Below, in pieces: positions 24,570-34,006 of a stretch of DNA of 64,000 bases. Source of the DNA: Candidatus Aerophobota bacterium. Its GTDB lineage: Bacteria > Aerophobota > Aerophobia > Aerophobales > B3-G15. The notes under the pieces are model-generated. The model made no database searches and had not been told where the DNA came from. It saw only the letters and a list, made by a program, of their open reading frames with translations. Where the stretch lies: NCBI GenBank assembly GCA_030615365.1, contig JAUWZM010000001.1, forward strand, positions 1-64,000. Direction: 5' to 3'. Position 1 is the stretch's first letter. Every line of letters starts with the position of its first letter. The position numbers and the translations under genes were made by a program.

Positions 24570-25625
24570 ATGGCACGAAAAGCTCGAGAAGTTATTTTAT
24601 CAGAAAAAGAAAGAGCAAATCTTGAGAAGCGAACCCATAAGGAAACCGAAGAACAGAGAATGATACCTCGATTAAAAATTGTCCTTCTTGCTTCTAAGGG
24701 CCTTGAGACTAAGGAGATAGCAGAAAGATTAGGCATAAGTCAGAAAACTGTATCAAAGTGGCGAGGTAGATATACTCAAGAAGGCTTAGATGGACTAAGA
24801 GATAGCCAAAGACCGGGTAAACCCTGGAAGTTCTCCTCGGAGGATAGGCTAAGTATTATCACCACAGCTTGCAAGCCTCCTAAGATTAATACTCACTGGT
24901 CAGTAAGGGATCTACAAAAGGAAGTAAGTAAAAAGATCTCCCAAAGTATAAGTCATGTGACAATACACAGAATATTAAAATTAACGGATCTGAAGCCTCA
25001 TCAGTATGAGATGTGGTTAAATAGCCAGGATCCAGAATTTGAGGCTAAACAAGCTGAAATCATCGGCCTATACATGAATCCTCCAGAAAATGCCCTTGTT
25101 CTCTCCGTAGATGAGAAAACTGGAATGCAAGCGTTAGGGCGAAAGTATCCTAATAAGCCAATGGTACCTGGCTATCCAGAGAAAGTTGAATCTCACTATG
25201 TACGATATGGGACAAAATCCTTAATAGCTGCCTTAGCTGTGCATAAAGGAGAAGTTATGGGAAAATGTTACGATCGTCACCGCCACGAGGAGTTCATTGA
25301 TTTCTTAAAAGAAATTGAGAAAGCCTATCCAGACAAAGAATTACATCTTATTGTTGATAACTTAAGCGTCCATAAGCATAAAGATGTCAAAAAATATCTT
25401 GAGAAAAGAGAGGGAAGAATAAAGTTTCACTTCACCCCCACTCATGCCTCTTGGTTGAATCAAATTGAGCTGTGGTTTAGTATACTCTCACGTAAGGTTC
25501 TAAAGCGCGGTATTTTTGCCTCCTGTGAGGATCTTGTGGAAACAGTAATGAAATTTATCAAAGAATACAGTCAAGAGGCTAAACCATTCAAGTGGACATA
25601 CACAGGTGATCCCCTTAAGATATAA
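24570..25625 (+). CDS. IS630-family transposase
   Basis: 351 residues. The N-terminal helix-turn-helix region contains TKEIAERLGISQKTVSKWRGR. The DDE domain has VLSVDEKTGMQAL (first Asp), LHLIVDNLSVHKH (second Asp) and HASWLNQIELWFS (Glu), all intact. Full length for the family, strong AAGGAGG five bases before ATG 24570, and complete terminal repeats, so probably functional. It moves the element by cut-and-paste into TA. Confidence 0.93.
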   Translation: MARKAREVILSEKERANLEKRTHKETEEQRMIPRLKIVLLASKGLETKEIAERLGISQKTVSKWRGRYTQEGLDGLRDSQRPGKPWKFSSEDRLSIITTACKPPKINTHWSVRDLQKEVSKKISQSISHVTIHRILKLTDLKPHQYEMWLNSQDPEFEAKQAEIIGLYMNPPENALVLSVDEKTGMQALGRKYPNKPMVPGYPEKVESHYVRYGTKSLIAALAVHKGEVMGKCYDRHRHEEFIDFLKEIEKAYPDKELHLIVDNLSVHKHKDVKKYLEKREGRIKFHFTPTHASWLNQIELWFSILSRKVLKRGIFASCEDLVETVMKFIKEYSQEAKPFKWTYTGDPLKI

Positions 25626-25669
25626 TTTACCGTATTTAAGAAACTATCCACTAGGATACTATTAGAAGA

Positions 25670-27088
25670 ATGAAGATATTGCATATTGGGTGGGGATACC
25701 AACCTTTTAGAGGCGGTGGCTTAATTGAATATGCCGAAGACTTGATGGAAGCTCTTAGCCAAAGGGGCCATGACGTTCATTATTTCTTTGCTGGCCGATA
25801 TGATTTTAAATTTTTCCCTTACGTTAAGAAATGGAAACGAAATGGGGTCTTTATGCATGAATTGATGGATGGGCCCAATGTGCACGAAGGCTCACTTGGA
25901 ACACAAAAACCACTACATGATATATCTGAAAAAATATCCGAGAAGATTTACAGGAAAGTATTGTATGAGGTTAATCCTGATTTAGTTCATATTCAAGAAT
26001 TACCTTGTTTAACTGCTAATATTATAAATATCACCAAAGAGTTCAATAAACCAATAATCTTTAGCTTAGGCGATTACTGGACACTTTGTCCTACGCTAGA
26101 ACTTCTTGACAGCGAGAACAAGTTATGTCTTTGTTTTTGGGACGGGAGCCGGTGTATCCGCTGTAATCGCAATGCTTCAAAAAGTTATTTTGAATATAAG
26201 ACTAAAATTAGAATAAAATATAGTTCCATTAGGATAATTATGAAAAGATTCCCTGTACTTTATGAGTTTTCTAAAAAACTTTATCATAAATTTAGATATG
26301 TAAAAAAACAAGTTGAGCAAGGGAGGAAAAAGATATTCAAAACTACAACATTGAAAAGCAATAGATTTGCTAATGAATTTAAACAGAGGCGAGTTGCATT
26401 TATTGAAGCTTTAAACAAAGTCGATTTAATACATGCAAAATCCCATAGGGTAGAGGAAATATTTAGATTTTATGGTGTAACTGGCAGAAATATGCTTACT
26501 CTTAACCATACGCATAAAGGAATAGCTTGGATTAAGCCCCTTAAAAAATCTGTTAGGTATCCCATAGTTTTTGGATATCTAGGCGGACTAAATGAACCTA
26601 AAGGTGCCCATACATTACTTCAAGCATTTTCTAATTTCGACAAGGCAAAAGCGAGGTTGATTTTGTATGGCAGTGGTTCACGTGAATTTATAACAAGGAG
26701 AAAGCTAGCTAATAATTCTAACATTGAATTTCGTGGAAAATATAAGCGTATCAAATTAAATGATATCTTAAAGGAGATAGACGTTGGAGTGATTCCTTCG
26801 ATATGGGAAGAGGCATACGGACTTGTTGGAAATGAGTTTTTAGCTGCAAAAATACCCATCATTGGAAGTAGAATTGGTGGTATCCCAGATTATGTTGAGG
26901 ATGGCGTAAATGGCTTTCTTTTCAAAGCAGGGGATGTCGAAGAGTTAAAGAGAAAAATTCAATTATTTATAGATGACCCTAATCTGATAGAGAAATTTAA
27001 GAGGAATATAAAGCCGGTGAAAACAATGGAAGAGCATGTTGTTGAGATCGAAGATTTATATCGAGATTTATTAACGGCAAATGAATGA
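25670..27088 (+). CDS. GT4-family glycosyltransferase
   Basis: 472 residues, GT-B fold. N-terminal IGWGYQPFRGGGLIEYAEDL, then a DYWTLCPTLELL segment and a Cys cluster (CLCFWDGSRCIRC) seen in a subset of GT4 enzymes with this motif. The C-terminal domain has FGYLGGLNEPKGAHTLLQAF and the nucleotide-sugar site GLVGNEFLAAKIPIIGSRIGG. Retaining transferase that extends the glycan at the cytoplasmic face. It begins 17 bases after the right end of the IS630 element. Confidence 0.87.
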   Translation: MKILHIGWGYQPFRGGGLIEYAEDLMEALSQRGHDVHYFFAGRYDFKFFPYVKKWKRNGVFMHELMDGPNVHEGSLGTQKPLHDISEKISEKIYRKVLYEVNPDLVHIQELPCLTANIINITKEFNKPIIFSLGDYWTLCPTLELLDSENKLCLCFWDGSRCIRCNRNASKSYFEYKTKIRIKYSSIRIIMKRFPVLYEFSKKLYHKFRYVKKQVEQGRKKIFKTTTLKSNRFANEFKQRRVAFIEALNKVDLIHAKSHRVEEIFRFYGVTGRNMLTLNHTHKGIAWIKPLKKSVRYPIVFGYLGGLNEPKGAHTLLQAFSNFDKAKARLILYGSGSREFITRRKLANNSNIEFRGKYKRIKLNDILKEIDVGVIPSIWEEAYGLVGNEFLAAKIPIIGSRIGGIPDYVEDGVNGFLFKAGDVEELKRKIQLFIDDPNLIEKFKRNIKPVKTMEEHVVEIEDLYRDLLTANE

Positions 27089-27106
27089 TCTAAGAAGGAG
27101 CTATCC

Positions 27107-28405
27107 ATGGGCAGAAAAACGATCATATTAGGCGCCGGGATGACCGGCTTGGCAGCGGGCGTAGCATCAGGTTTTTCTGTATTCGAAGCAGGAGACAGAC
27201 CAGGCGGCATTTGCTCTTCTTATTATATGAGACCACACAGTGTAGAGAGGTTGAAAGAATCCGACAGAGAGAATAATACCTATCGTTTTGAACTTGGGGG
27301 TGGCCATTGGATTTTTGGTGGCGACGATAAAATCTTAAATTTCATAAATTCTTTATCACCAACAAAAGTTTATGAAAGGAAATCAGCAGTGTATTTTCCT
27401 GATTTAGATTTATATGTACCTTATACACTTCAAAACCATCTTTTCTATCTACCAGAAGAAATAAGAAAAAAAGTTTTAAGGGAAATTATAAAAAGTGAAA
27501 ATAAAGCAGTTTCTATTTTGGCTGATTGGTTAGAATTAAACTTTGGAAAAACTTTGTGTGAGTTATTTTTCTTTCCTTTTCATGAACTTTATACCGCAGG
27601 ATTATACACAGAAATTGCTCCTCAAGATAAATTTAAAACTCCTGTTAATAAAGATTTAATCTTAAAAGGTGCAAAAGGAAAAACTTCACCAGTGGGTTAT
27701 AATGCTACATTTGTTTATCCTGAAAAGGGACTCAATGATTTAATAAGGAAAATGTCAAAAAAGTGTAAAATTAATTATAATAAAAAAGTTATAAAGATAA
27801 ATTCAAAGGAAAAAGAAATTATATTTGAAGATGGGAATGGTGTAAAATACGAAAAAATTATTTCAACACTACCTTTAAATAAAGTTATAGAAATGACAGG
27901 AATAGAAATTGATGAAAAGTCAGCTCCTTTCACATCTGTTTTGGTAATAAATATCGGTGCAAAGAAAGGTAAGAAATGCCCTGATTATCACTGGATTTAT
28001 ATCCCCAAAAGTAAGGCAGGTTTTCATAGAGTAGGGTTTTATAGCAATGTAGATAATTCATTTTTGCCCGAATCTCTGAGAAAGAATAATGATATAGTAA
28101 GCGTATATATAGAAAAAGCGTATTTAGGAGGAAGTAGACCCAAAAATGAAGCCATAAGGAAATTATGCAATGATATTGTTAGGGAGCTCCATGACTGGGA
28201 ATTTATAACCCAACCTGAAGTTGTAGACCTTACATGGATTGATGTCGCCTATACTTGGTCATATCCTAATTCTAAATGGAAGCAAAAGGCAATAGAATTG
28301 CTAACGCAAAATGGCATTTATCAAATTGGCCGATATGGTGTATGGGAATTTCAAGGGATAGCAAAATCCATAAAGGATGGATTGGAGATTAAATATGGAA
28401 GATAA
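27107..28405 (+). CDS. FAD-dependent oxidoreductase, UDP-galactopyranose mutase-like
   Basis: 432 residues. The dinucleotide-binding start IILGAGMTGLAAGVASG and FEAGDRPGGICSS, then a FELGGGHWIFGGDD segment like the GGHxH region of mutase/protoporphyrinogen-oxidase-like flavoproteins. Near the C-terminus IGRYGVWEFQGIAKSIKDG resembles the end of UGM-type proteins. It lies directly before a GT2 enzyme of the galactofuranosyltransferase type, so I infer a role in making a furanose or other ring-rearranged donor. A general amine-oxidase-like enzyme is the alternative. GGAGC precedes ATG 27107. Confidence 0.65.
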   Translation: MGRKTIILGAGMTGLAAGVASGFSVFEAGDRPGGICSSYYMRPHSVERLKESDRENNTYRFELGGGHWIFGGDDKILNFINSLSPTKVYERKSAVYFPDLDLYVPYTLQNHLFYLPEEIRKKVLREIIKSENKAVSILADWLELNFGKTLCELFFFPFHELYTAGLYTEIAPQDKFKTPVNKDLILKGAKGKTSPVGYNATFVYPEKGLNDLIRKMSKKCKINYNKKVIKINSKEKEIIFEDGNGVKYEKIISTLPLNKVIEMTGIEIDEKSAPFTSVLVINIGAKKGKKCPDYHWIYIPKSKAGFHRVGFYSNVDNSFLPESLRKNNDIVSVYIEKAYLGGSRPKNEAIRKLCNDIVRELHDWEFITQPEVVDLTWIDVAYTWSYPNSKWKQKAIELLTQNGIYQIGRYGVWEFQGIAKSIKDGLEIKYGR

Positions 28406-30524
28406 AAAAGAAATGGAGACAGTTTGTGCCGTTGTAGTTACATATAATCGTAAAAACCCATTAGGCGAATGCCTGGATACCTTATTATCCCAGACAAGAC
28501 CTTTAGATTCAATTATCATCATTGACAATGCCAGTACTGATGGAACTGAAAAATTCCTAAAGAAAAGCTACCTCAATAATCCGGTTTTTGATTATGTTTT
28601 GCTCCCAGAAAATACAGGTGGTGCTGGAGGATTTTATGAAGGGGTAAAGCGCTGTTATGAAAAAGGCTATGACTGGCTGTGGTTGATGGACGATGATATA
28701 AAATTAGATTTATCCGCCCTTGCAAACCTAATAGATGCTTATGGAAAAATCAGCACTCTTGCTGTCTTTAATTCATTGATTATGTGTGAAAACAGGGAAC
28801 AACTTTCCTTTGGCTTATATGATATTGGAACAGGCGAAGCTGTTTATAATTATCGACGAGTTTGTGAGATAGATAAAACTTATAATTATAACGGAATAAT
28901 AGATTCAACCGCACCTGGCTTTTTTAATGGTACCTTAATACCACGAGGGATTATTGAGCGAGTAGGTTATCCCCAAAAAGAACTATTTATTTGGGGTGAC
29001 GAAAAAGAGTATGTGAGAAGAATCCATGCGAAGGGATTTAAGACATTTATTGTACTGAGTAGTATCGCAATTCATCCCAGAGGCACCTACGCTAAGTATA
29101 AAATCTTCGGGCGACAATTCAAAGCGCCAGTGGGTCCTCCCTGGAAAAAGTATTATCAAATCAGGAATGAAATTTATCTCACTAAGAAGGATAAAGGTAT
29201 AATATTTATTTTAAAACATATACACAAACTCTGCATGAGAATACTCTTAGAAGCAGTTTTAACAAGCGATTTCAAGCTATTAAGATGTAAGTTATACACA
29301 TTAGCACTGATAGATGGGATTTTTAGTAGACTTGGCAAAAGAGTTGATCCTGGCTTGTTCGATAAACGATTTCTGAGTAGTATCAAGGCAAAAAATTTCG
29401 ACAGCACCAAAAGCAAAGCAATGAAAATTCTTTATCTAGGTCATATTTCTGAGAATTTTATCTCTGGAGGGGCAAGACAAATTTCAGAAGTCCTGAAATA
29501 TCTACGCAAAGCAAATGTTGAAGTAAAATTTCTATCGATGCACGAAGTATCGGGGGGATTAATTAAAGAAAATTTTTTATTGGGTAATCTTTGGTTTTAC
29601 TGGCACCTTATCAAGATGAATAAAGATAATTTGATTATTCTAGAGGACTATTCGCTACGATTTTACTTTTTCATTTTGAATTGGCTTGTTCGAGCGACAA
29701 TGAAAGTAAAGATAGTTGGTTTAGTTCAAGCCTTCTATTTTAGTTGTCGGAAATCACTCATTAAAAATGCCATTGATAAGGTAGTGAGTATTCTATTTTT
29801 AAAGCCAATGGATATGATGTTTACAAGTGGCCAATCAGCGGCAGCTGAACTAATAAAGATGGGGATTTCTTCTAGTAAGATACGAAATGTTTACCCAGTA
29901 TTGCGAAACAAATTCATCCAAAACCACAATAAAGCACAACCTAAATCTTGTAAAAACAGCATCACACATTTGCTGTTTGTGGGTAGATTACACCCTACAA
30001 AAGGCTTAGAATACTTATTTGAGGCTATTCAAATTTTAAAAAATGAGAATTTGAGACTGACGATTGTTGGTGATACCACTCATGTACCACAATATACTAG
30101 GAAAATTAATGACAGAATAAAATTACTCGGAATAACGGATCGAGTAAACTTTCTTGGGCAAATTAAAGACCTTGATGAGTTAATTGGAGTATACAAAATA
30201 GCGGATATATTTGTTTTACCTTCCCTTTGGGACACCTCTCCTATAGCAGTTGTGGAAGCGATGTGTTTTGGGTTGCCCATTGTAGCGACCAGAGTAGGAG
30301 GAATTCCTGAATGGGTTGAAGATGGTGTGAATGGCATCTTGGTTCCCCCTAAAAATCCTCACGCCTTGGCGCATGCTATCCTTAAGGTCATTCAGACTCC
30401 CTCTTTGAGGAAAAGTATGGGACAGAGGGCTTTTGAAAAGTCCCTCCAGTTTAGAAGTAGAACATGGGAGGATGTGGGAAAAGAATATTATCACATTCTT
30501 TCTGAACTGTGGTGCGGAGGGTAA
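28395..30524 (+). CDS. Fusion of GT2 (GlfT2-like) and GT4 glycosyltransferases
   Basis: About 709 residues. The N-terminal domain (1-325) has VCAVVVTYNRKNPLGECLDTL, NTGGAGGFYEGVKR and LWLMDDDIKL, characteristic of GlfT2-like galactofuranosyltransferases. From about residue 340 a second enzyme begins (MKILYLGHISENFISGGARQ) and ends in a GT4 nucleotide-sugar site with VVEAMCFGLPIVATRVGGIP. One chain could add two consecutive sugars. ATG 28395 overlaps the end of the UGM-like gene, supporting a joint role. The GT4 tail (FRSRTWEDVGKEYYHIL) recurs as a stray copy at 36182. Confidence 0.85.
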   Translation: MEDKKEMETVCAVVVTYNRKNPLGECLDTLLSQTRPLDSIIIIDNASTDGTEKFLKKSYLNNPVFDYVLLPENTGGAGGFYEGVKRCYEKGYDWLWLMDDDIKLDLSALANLIDAYGKISTLAVFNSLIMCENREQLSFGLYDIGTGEAVYNYRRVCEIDKTYNYNGIIDSTAPGFFNGTLIPRGIIERVGYPQKELFIWGDEKEYVRRIHAKGFKTFIVLSSIAIHPRGTYAKYKIFGRQFKAPVGPPWKKYYQIRNEIYLTKKDKGIIFILKHIHKLCMRILLEAVLTSDFKLLRCKLYTLALIDGIFSRLGKRVDPGLFDKRFLSSIKAKNFDSTKSKAMKILYLGHISENFISGGARQISEVLKYLRKANVEVKFLSMHEVSGGLIKENFLLGNLWFYWHLIKMNKDNLIILEDYSLRFYFFILNWLVRATMKVKIVGLVQAFYFSCRKSLIKNAIDKVVSILFLKPMDMMFTSGQSAAAELIKMGISSSKIRNVYPVLRNKFIQNHNKAQPKSCKNSITHLLFVGRLHPTKGLEYLFEAIQILKNENLRLTIVGDTTHVPQYTRKINDRIKLLGITDRVNFLGQIKDLDELIGVYKIADIFVLPSLWDTSPIAVVEAMCFGLPIVATRVGGIPEWVEDGVNGILVPPKNPHALAHAILKVIQTPSLRKSMGQRAFEKSLQFRSRTWEDVGKEYYHILSELWCGG

Positions 30525-30531
30525 TAAAAAT

Positions 30532-30882
30532 ATGCTTCTTAAACATATTCCGTGCAGTTTGTGTGGTAGCAATGACATTCGTCCGCTTGGTAAGCCAGTA
30601 GTATCTAAAAAGATGATTGAGATGAATGATGAGGCTTTAAATACCATTGTAGTTAAGTGTAATCGATGTGGATTTTATTATACAGATCCCATGCCTTTTT
30701 TTGAAAAAAAAGATATCTATAATTTTTATGATGATGAGTATTTTATTTCCACAAGTGAGGGGTTCAAGCAAAGGAGAGTTCAGGTAGATCTCCCAAGACG
30801 TTTAAATGCCATTGAGCAATATAGTTCATCTAAAATACAGGGGTTCCTTGAAGTTGGTTGTGGGTTAGGACTTGCCCTGGAG
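30532..30882 (+). pseudogene. SAM methyltransferase with zinc-ribbon N-terminus, 5' part of an interrupted gene
   Basis: From ATG 30532: IPCSLCGSNDIRPLG and VVKCNRCGFYYTDPMP form two CxxC knuckles, typical of the zinc-binding N-terminus found in many sugar methyltransferases. FLEVGCGLGLAL is SAM motif I. Right after it the sequence switches to the C-terminus of an IS256-type transposase, without a stop. The missing 3' half appears at 31384-31827. Motif II and about 55-60 residues are lost, so the enzyme is dead. Confidence 0.8.
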
Positions 30883-31388
30883 GAAGAGGTAGAGGAGACT
30901 TTAACTTGTTATCATTTTCCCTCGTCCCATAGGAGAAGAATTAGAACAACTAACTCTTTAGAGAGATTCAATGAGGAAATTAGAAGAAGAACAAGAGTAA
31001 TACGAATCTTTCCCAATGAAGCATCCTGTCTTCGTCTTATCTGTGCTTTGTGTATAGAAAAGAGTGAGGAGTGGCTAACAGGAAAAAGATATCTCAAGAT
31101 GAATGAATTGTACGAAGGAGAAAATCAAATCACCAGAGTAGATGTGAAGGATGTTCTGGTAAGAGCTTAATTACACTCTTACCCTAAAAAAAGTTTCTCA
31201 CTTTTCAAAGATCAAGAACAACAAAAGTTCTTCATGGAGGTACTATGGAATAACTTTGCCTTTTTAAGGACAAATTACCAAATTTTCAAGGAAGAAGATT
31301 TTATCTACAGACTAATAATTTTTAAAAATCACTTTTGTGAATAATTCCTTCATCTTGGAGGAAATTTACAGAAAATTCTGGACTTGAC
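30883..31388 (+). mobile_element. IS256-family remnant: transposase C-terminus and right end
   Basis: The frame 30883-31170 encodes the last ~95 residues of a mutator/IS256 transposase: CYHFPSSHRRRIRTTN, SLERFNEEIRRRTRVIRIFP and NEASCLRLICALCIEKSEEW. The following 200 bases are non-coding and end in ATTTACAGAAAATTCTGGAC, which resembles an IS256 inverted-repeat end. The left part of the element and most of its gene are missing. It splits the methyltransferase. The transposase frame happens to be joined to the methyltransferase frame, making a 213-residue chimeric ORF that should not be annotated as a real protein. Confidence 0.8.
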
Positions 31389-31827
31389 TGCCGTATATTT
31401 AGACAGTGTTTTAGAACACACTCCGTATCCCAGAAAGATGCTTAAAGAAATTCATAGGATATTAAGACTGAACGGTCTTGCATACGTGGTCGTGCCAAAT
31501 GAAAATTCATTGATTAATGAATTCAGGACATACCTCTTTAGGATTATAGGCTCGAAAGTATGTCGCAAATTAAGTCCTTTACATTCCCCATATCATATAA
31601 TAGGTTTTACTAAGAATACATTGGAGAGATTGTGTAGAAGTAGCGGCTTTGATATTAAATTCATTAAAATCAGTTTTGGAACTGATGAATGGCGGAAAAG
31701 AAACTATAAAATAGAGAACATTTCTTCTTTAATAGTCCAATCGGTTTATTATCCCATCTATCTCCTTGGCGAGATAACTAAAAATGGTACCACTATCGAG
31801 GCACTAATATCCGCCAATAAATGTTGA
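31384..31827 (+). pseudogene. SAM methyltransferase, 3' part of the interrupted gene
   Basis: LDSVLEHTPYPRKMLKEIHR and LRLNGLAYVVVPNENS are the post-motif II and motif III regions. HIIGFTKNTLERLCRSSGFD continues the standard C-terminal half. No start signal fits its beginning; the first coding residues follow the IS256 end directly. Together with 30532-30882 it is one methyltransferase with its centre replaced. Confidence 0.78.
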
Positions 31828-31842
31828 GCTGAAGGACATATT

Positions 31843-32949
31843 TTGGGAAAAATCTTTAAAAAATTAATGCTTTATATTTTTTACTGTCTTGGAATTTATC
31901 GTATTTTTAGATTTTTAAATAAAGATAAAGTTGTAATTCTTTCTTACCATGGAATTACTGAAAACCGTAGGCAAAAAGGGATAGAAAATTGTCAGGGCAA
32001 CCATTTGCAAATAGAGAAATTTAGAAAACAAATTAAATATTTATCAAAAGTCTATAATTTTATTTCTTTAGATAATTTTGTGGAGGCAGTAGTAAAACGT
32101 AAAAAACTACCTCATTATTCCGTTGTTATTACAATGGATGATGGTTATAGGAATAACTATACAAATGCCTTCCCAATTCTACAAAGATATAATATCCCGG
32201 CGACGATATTTTTGGCCACCAATCTGGTTGGAACAGAAAAGCTGTTCTGGAATGACCTGGTAGAACATGCCTTTAATTATAGTGATAAGAAAATAGTTGA
32301 AATTGACATAGGTGGAGTTGAATATACTTTCGATTTAAACGGAGTTAAAGAGAAAATGGATGCAGAAAGAAGAATTCGGAAGTTGCTAAAAAGTCTTCCC
32401 AGTGAGGAAGAAAAGAACAAGGTTCTTGGGCTTGTAATTGAAAAATTAGGATCTAATTTAGGACATTTTCCAAATGATTACAAATGCTTAGATTGGGATG
32501 AGGTAAAGCAAATGCGCAAAGCAGGTGTTACTTTTGGCTCTCATACAGATAATCATCTAATTTTAACTAAGATACCGATCGATCAAGCAAAAAAGGAAAT
32601 TAAAAATTCTAAAGAAAAAATAGAAAGACACCTTAAGAAAGAAATTAAAACATTCTGCTATCCAAACGGAGGCAGAGAAGATTTTAATGAAGAAATTAAA
32701 ACCATGCTTAAAAATATGAATTTTTCCTGCGCCCTTTCATTAATCTATGGCTTAAACAGTCTTAATTCAGATTTATTTGAGTTGAGAAGAGTAGGGGTGA
32801 ATAATAATGACCATCCCTTGCGTTTTATAGCTGATTTGTCTGGCTTTACGGTATTCTACCAGAAAATGAGGAGAAAAATCAGATCCGGGAACAAATCAAA
32901 ATCTATCAATAGATATTATCAAAAAGAGAAAAGAAATTATGGCGAATAA
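31843..32949 (+). CDS. Polysaccharide deacetylase family protein
   Basis: 368 residues, NodB/CE4 fold. VVILSYHGI, then VVITMDDGYRNNY (metal-binding Asp-Asp) and GVTFGSHTDNHLILT (HxxxH), and CYPNGGREDF. A hydrophobic N-terminus (LMLYIFYCLGIYRIF) could anchor it to the membrane. TTG 31843 with GAAGGAC upstream is used; ATG 31867 is possible. It would remove N- or O-acetyl groups from the glycan. Last 11 bases overlap the next gene. Confidence 0.82.
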   Translation: MGKIFKKLMLYIFYCLGIYRIFRFLNKDKVVILSYHGITENRRQKGIENCQGNHLQIEKFRKQIKYLSKVYNFISLDNFVEAVVKRKKLPHYSVVITMDDGYRNNYTNAFPILQRYNIPATIFLATNLVGTEKLFWNDLVEHAFNYSDKKIVEIDIGGVEYTFDLNGVKEKMDAERRIRKLLKSLPSEEEKNKVLGLVIEKLGSNLGHFPNDYKCLDWDEVKQMRKAGVTFGSHTDNHLILTKIPIDQAKKEIKNSKEKIERHLKKEIKTFCYPNGGREDFNEEIKTMLKNMNFSCALSLIYGLNSLNSDLFELRRVGVNNNDHPLRFIADLSGFTVFYQKMRRKIRSGNKSKSINRYYQKEKRNYGE

Positions 32950-34006
32950 TTGGGTTATAAAAAAACCGACAAGAAAAGATATACCTAAAATAGCGGAGTT
33001 TATGACTTTTGTGCTTGGAAGCAATAAATTATTTAACCACACAAAAGAATTTTATAATTGGAAATATTTTCAGAACCCCGCAGGAAATGCCAGCGTGAGA
33101 ATAGCAGTTCGTAATGAAGACGTTATTGGAATTGTGGCTGCCACCTATAGAAAGACAAAACTAAATAATAACATAATTTTATCCGCAGAACTGGGGGATC
33201 TTTTTACTCATCCAAATTATAGAAGGCAGGGAGTGTTTACCAATCTATGCTATGAAGTGATTGATGAAATAGAGCAAAAAGGAGTCGAACTTATCTATGT
33301 AAGACCCAATCAGAATTCATATCTTATTCTTGTAAGGAAAATGGGTTTCCGGGAACTCTTTAATCTGAAGGCTTTTTTGTACCCTTTGGATATAAATAAG
33401 ATTTTAAGGAACAGAGTTAAAAATAACCTGTTATTTTCGGCTATCTCTCCTATTGTGAGAATTATTTCAAAAGCAATTTTTAAAGATATTGATTCTCAAA
33501 TAGAAAGCAATTTCAACATTGTTAAAACATTGATTCTTGATGAAGATGTATATCAATTATGGCAAAGAGTTTCTAAAGATTTTGATATAGCTACTGTTAG
33601 GGATAAAGAATATCTTAAATGGCGATATATTAAAAGCCCACATAATTTTACCTTTTACAGGGCAATAAAAAACAAGGTTTCTATAGGCTATGTTGTGGTT
33701 GCCGAGGATAATTTTAAAAGAGGTCATATAGTCGATCTCTTATCCGACGATAGAGAAAAAGGACTAACAGAAAGTTTAATTATCAAGGCGTTAACACATT
33801 TTAGAGAAAGGGGTTCATATTTGGCATATACCTGGGTGATTAAAAATACATATCCGGCTAATAATGTTTTTTTGACTGGACTAAAGAAGATAGGATTTAG
33901 GTCTTTTGGGAAAGATTTGCATTTTGTAGTTCGAACTAGTTTGTTTGATGTTCAGAATCCCACATATAGATTGTTTTTTAGACTGGGTGACCTGGATGGA
34001 ATATAG
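32939..34006 (+). CDS. GNAT-family N-acetyltransferase
   Basis: 355 residues. The N-terminal half holds a GNAT domain with ELGDLFTHPNYRRQGVFTNL (acetyl-CoA-binding motif A) and YVRPNQNSYLILVRKMGF. A second, weaker half resembles the tandem arrangement of polysaccharide-locus acetyltransferases. It may acetylate an amino sugar. It overlaps the deacetylase upstream by 11 bases and the methyltransferase downstream, so these three are co-translated. Confidence 0.78.
   Translation: MANNWVIKKPTRKDIPKIAEFMTFVLGSNKLFNHTKEFYNWKYFQNPAGNASVRIAVRNEDVIGIVAATYRKTKLNNNIILSAELGDLFTHPNYRRQGVFTNLCYEVIDEIEQKGVELIYVRPNQNSYLILVRKMGFRELFNLKAFLYPLDINKILRNRVKNNLLFSAISPIVRIISKAIFKDIDSQIESNFNIVKTLILDEDVYQLWQRVSKDFDIATVRDKEYLKWRYIKSPHNFTFYRAIKNKVSIGYVVVAEDNFKRGHIVDLLSDDREKGLTESLIIKALTHFRERGSYLAYTWVIKNTYPANNVFLTGLKKIGFRSFGKDLHFVVRTSLFDVQNPTYRLFFRLGDLDGI

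Larger units (their letters stand above)
24471..25653 (+). mobile_element. IS630-family element, complete with TIRs and TA target
   Basis: 30-base inverted ends, 24473-24502 and the reverse complement of 25622-25651, match at 22 of 30 positions without gaps. Each is flanked by TA (24471-24472 and 25652-25653), the target duplication of the Tc1/mariner-IS630 superfamily. The single transposase gene between them is intact. The element sits about 90 bases from the IS110 start and directly before a GT4 gene whose ATG is only 17 bases outside the right end, so element-derived transcription could affect it. Confidence 0.82.

Noticed and set aside
30433..31170. A 245-residue zinc-ribbon methyltransferase-like protein as a real gene
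   Set aside because: Its second half is an IS256 transposase C-terminus and the real methyltransferase half lies after the element.
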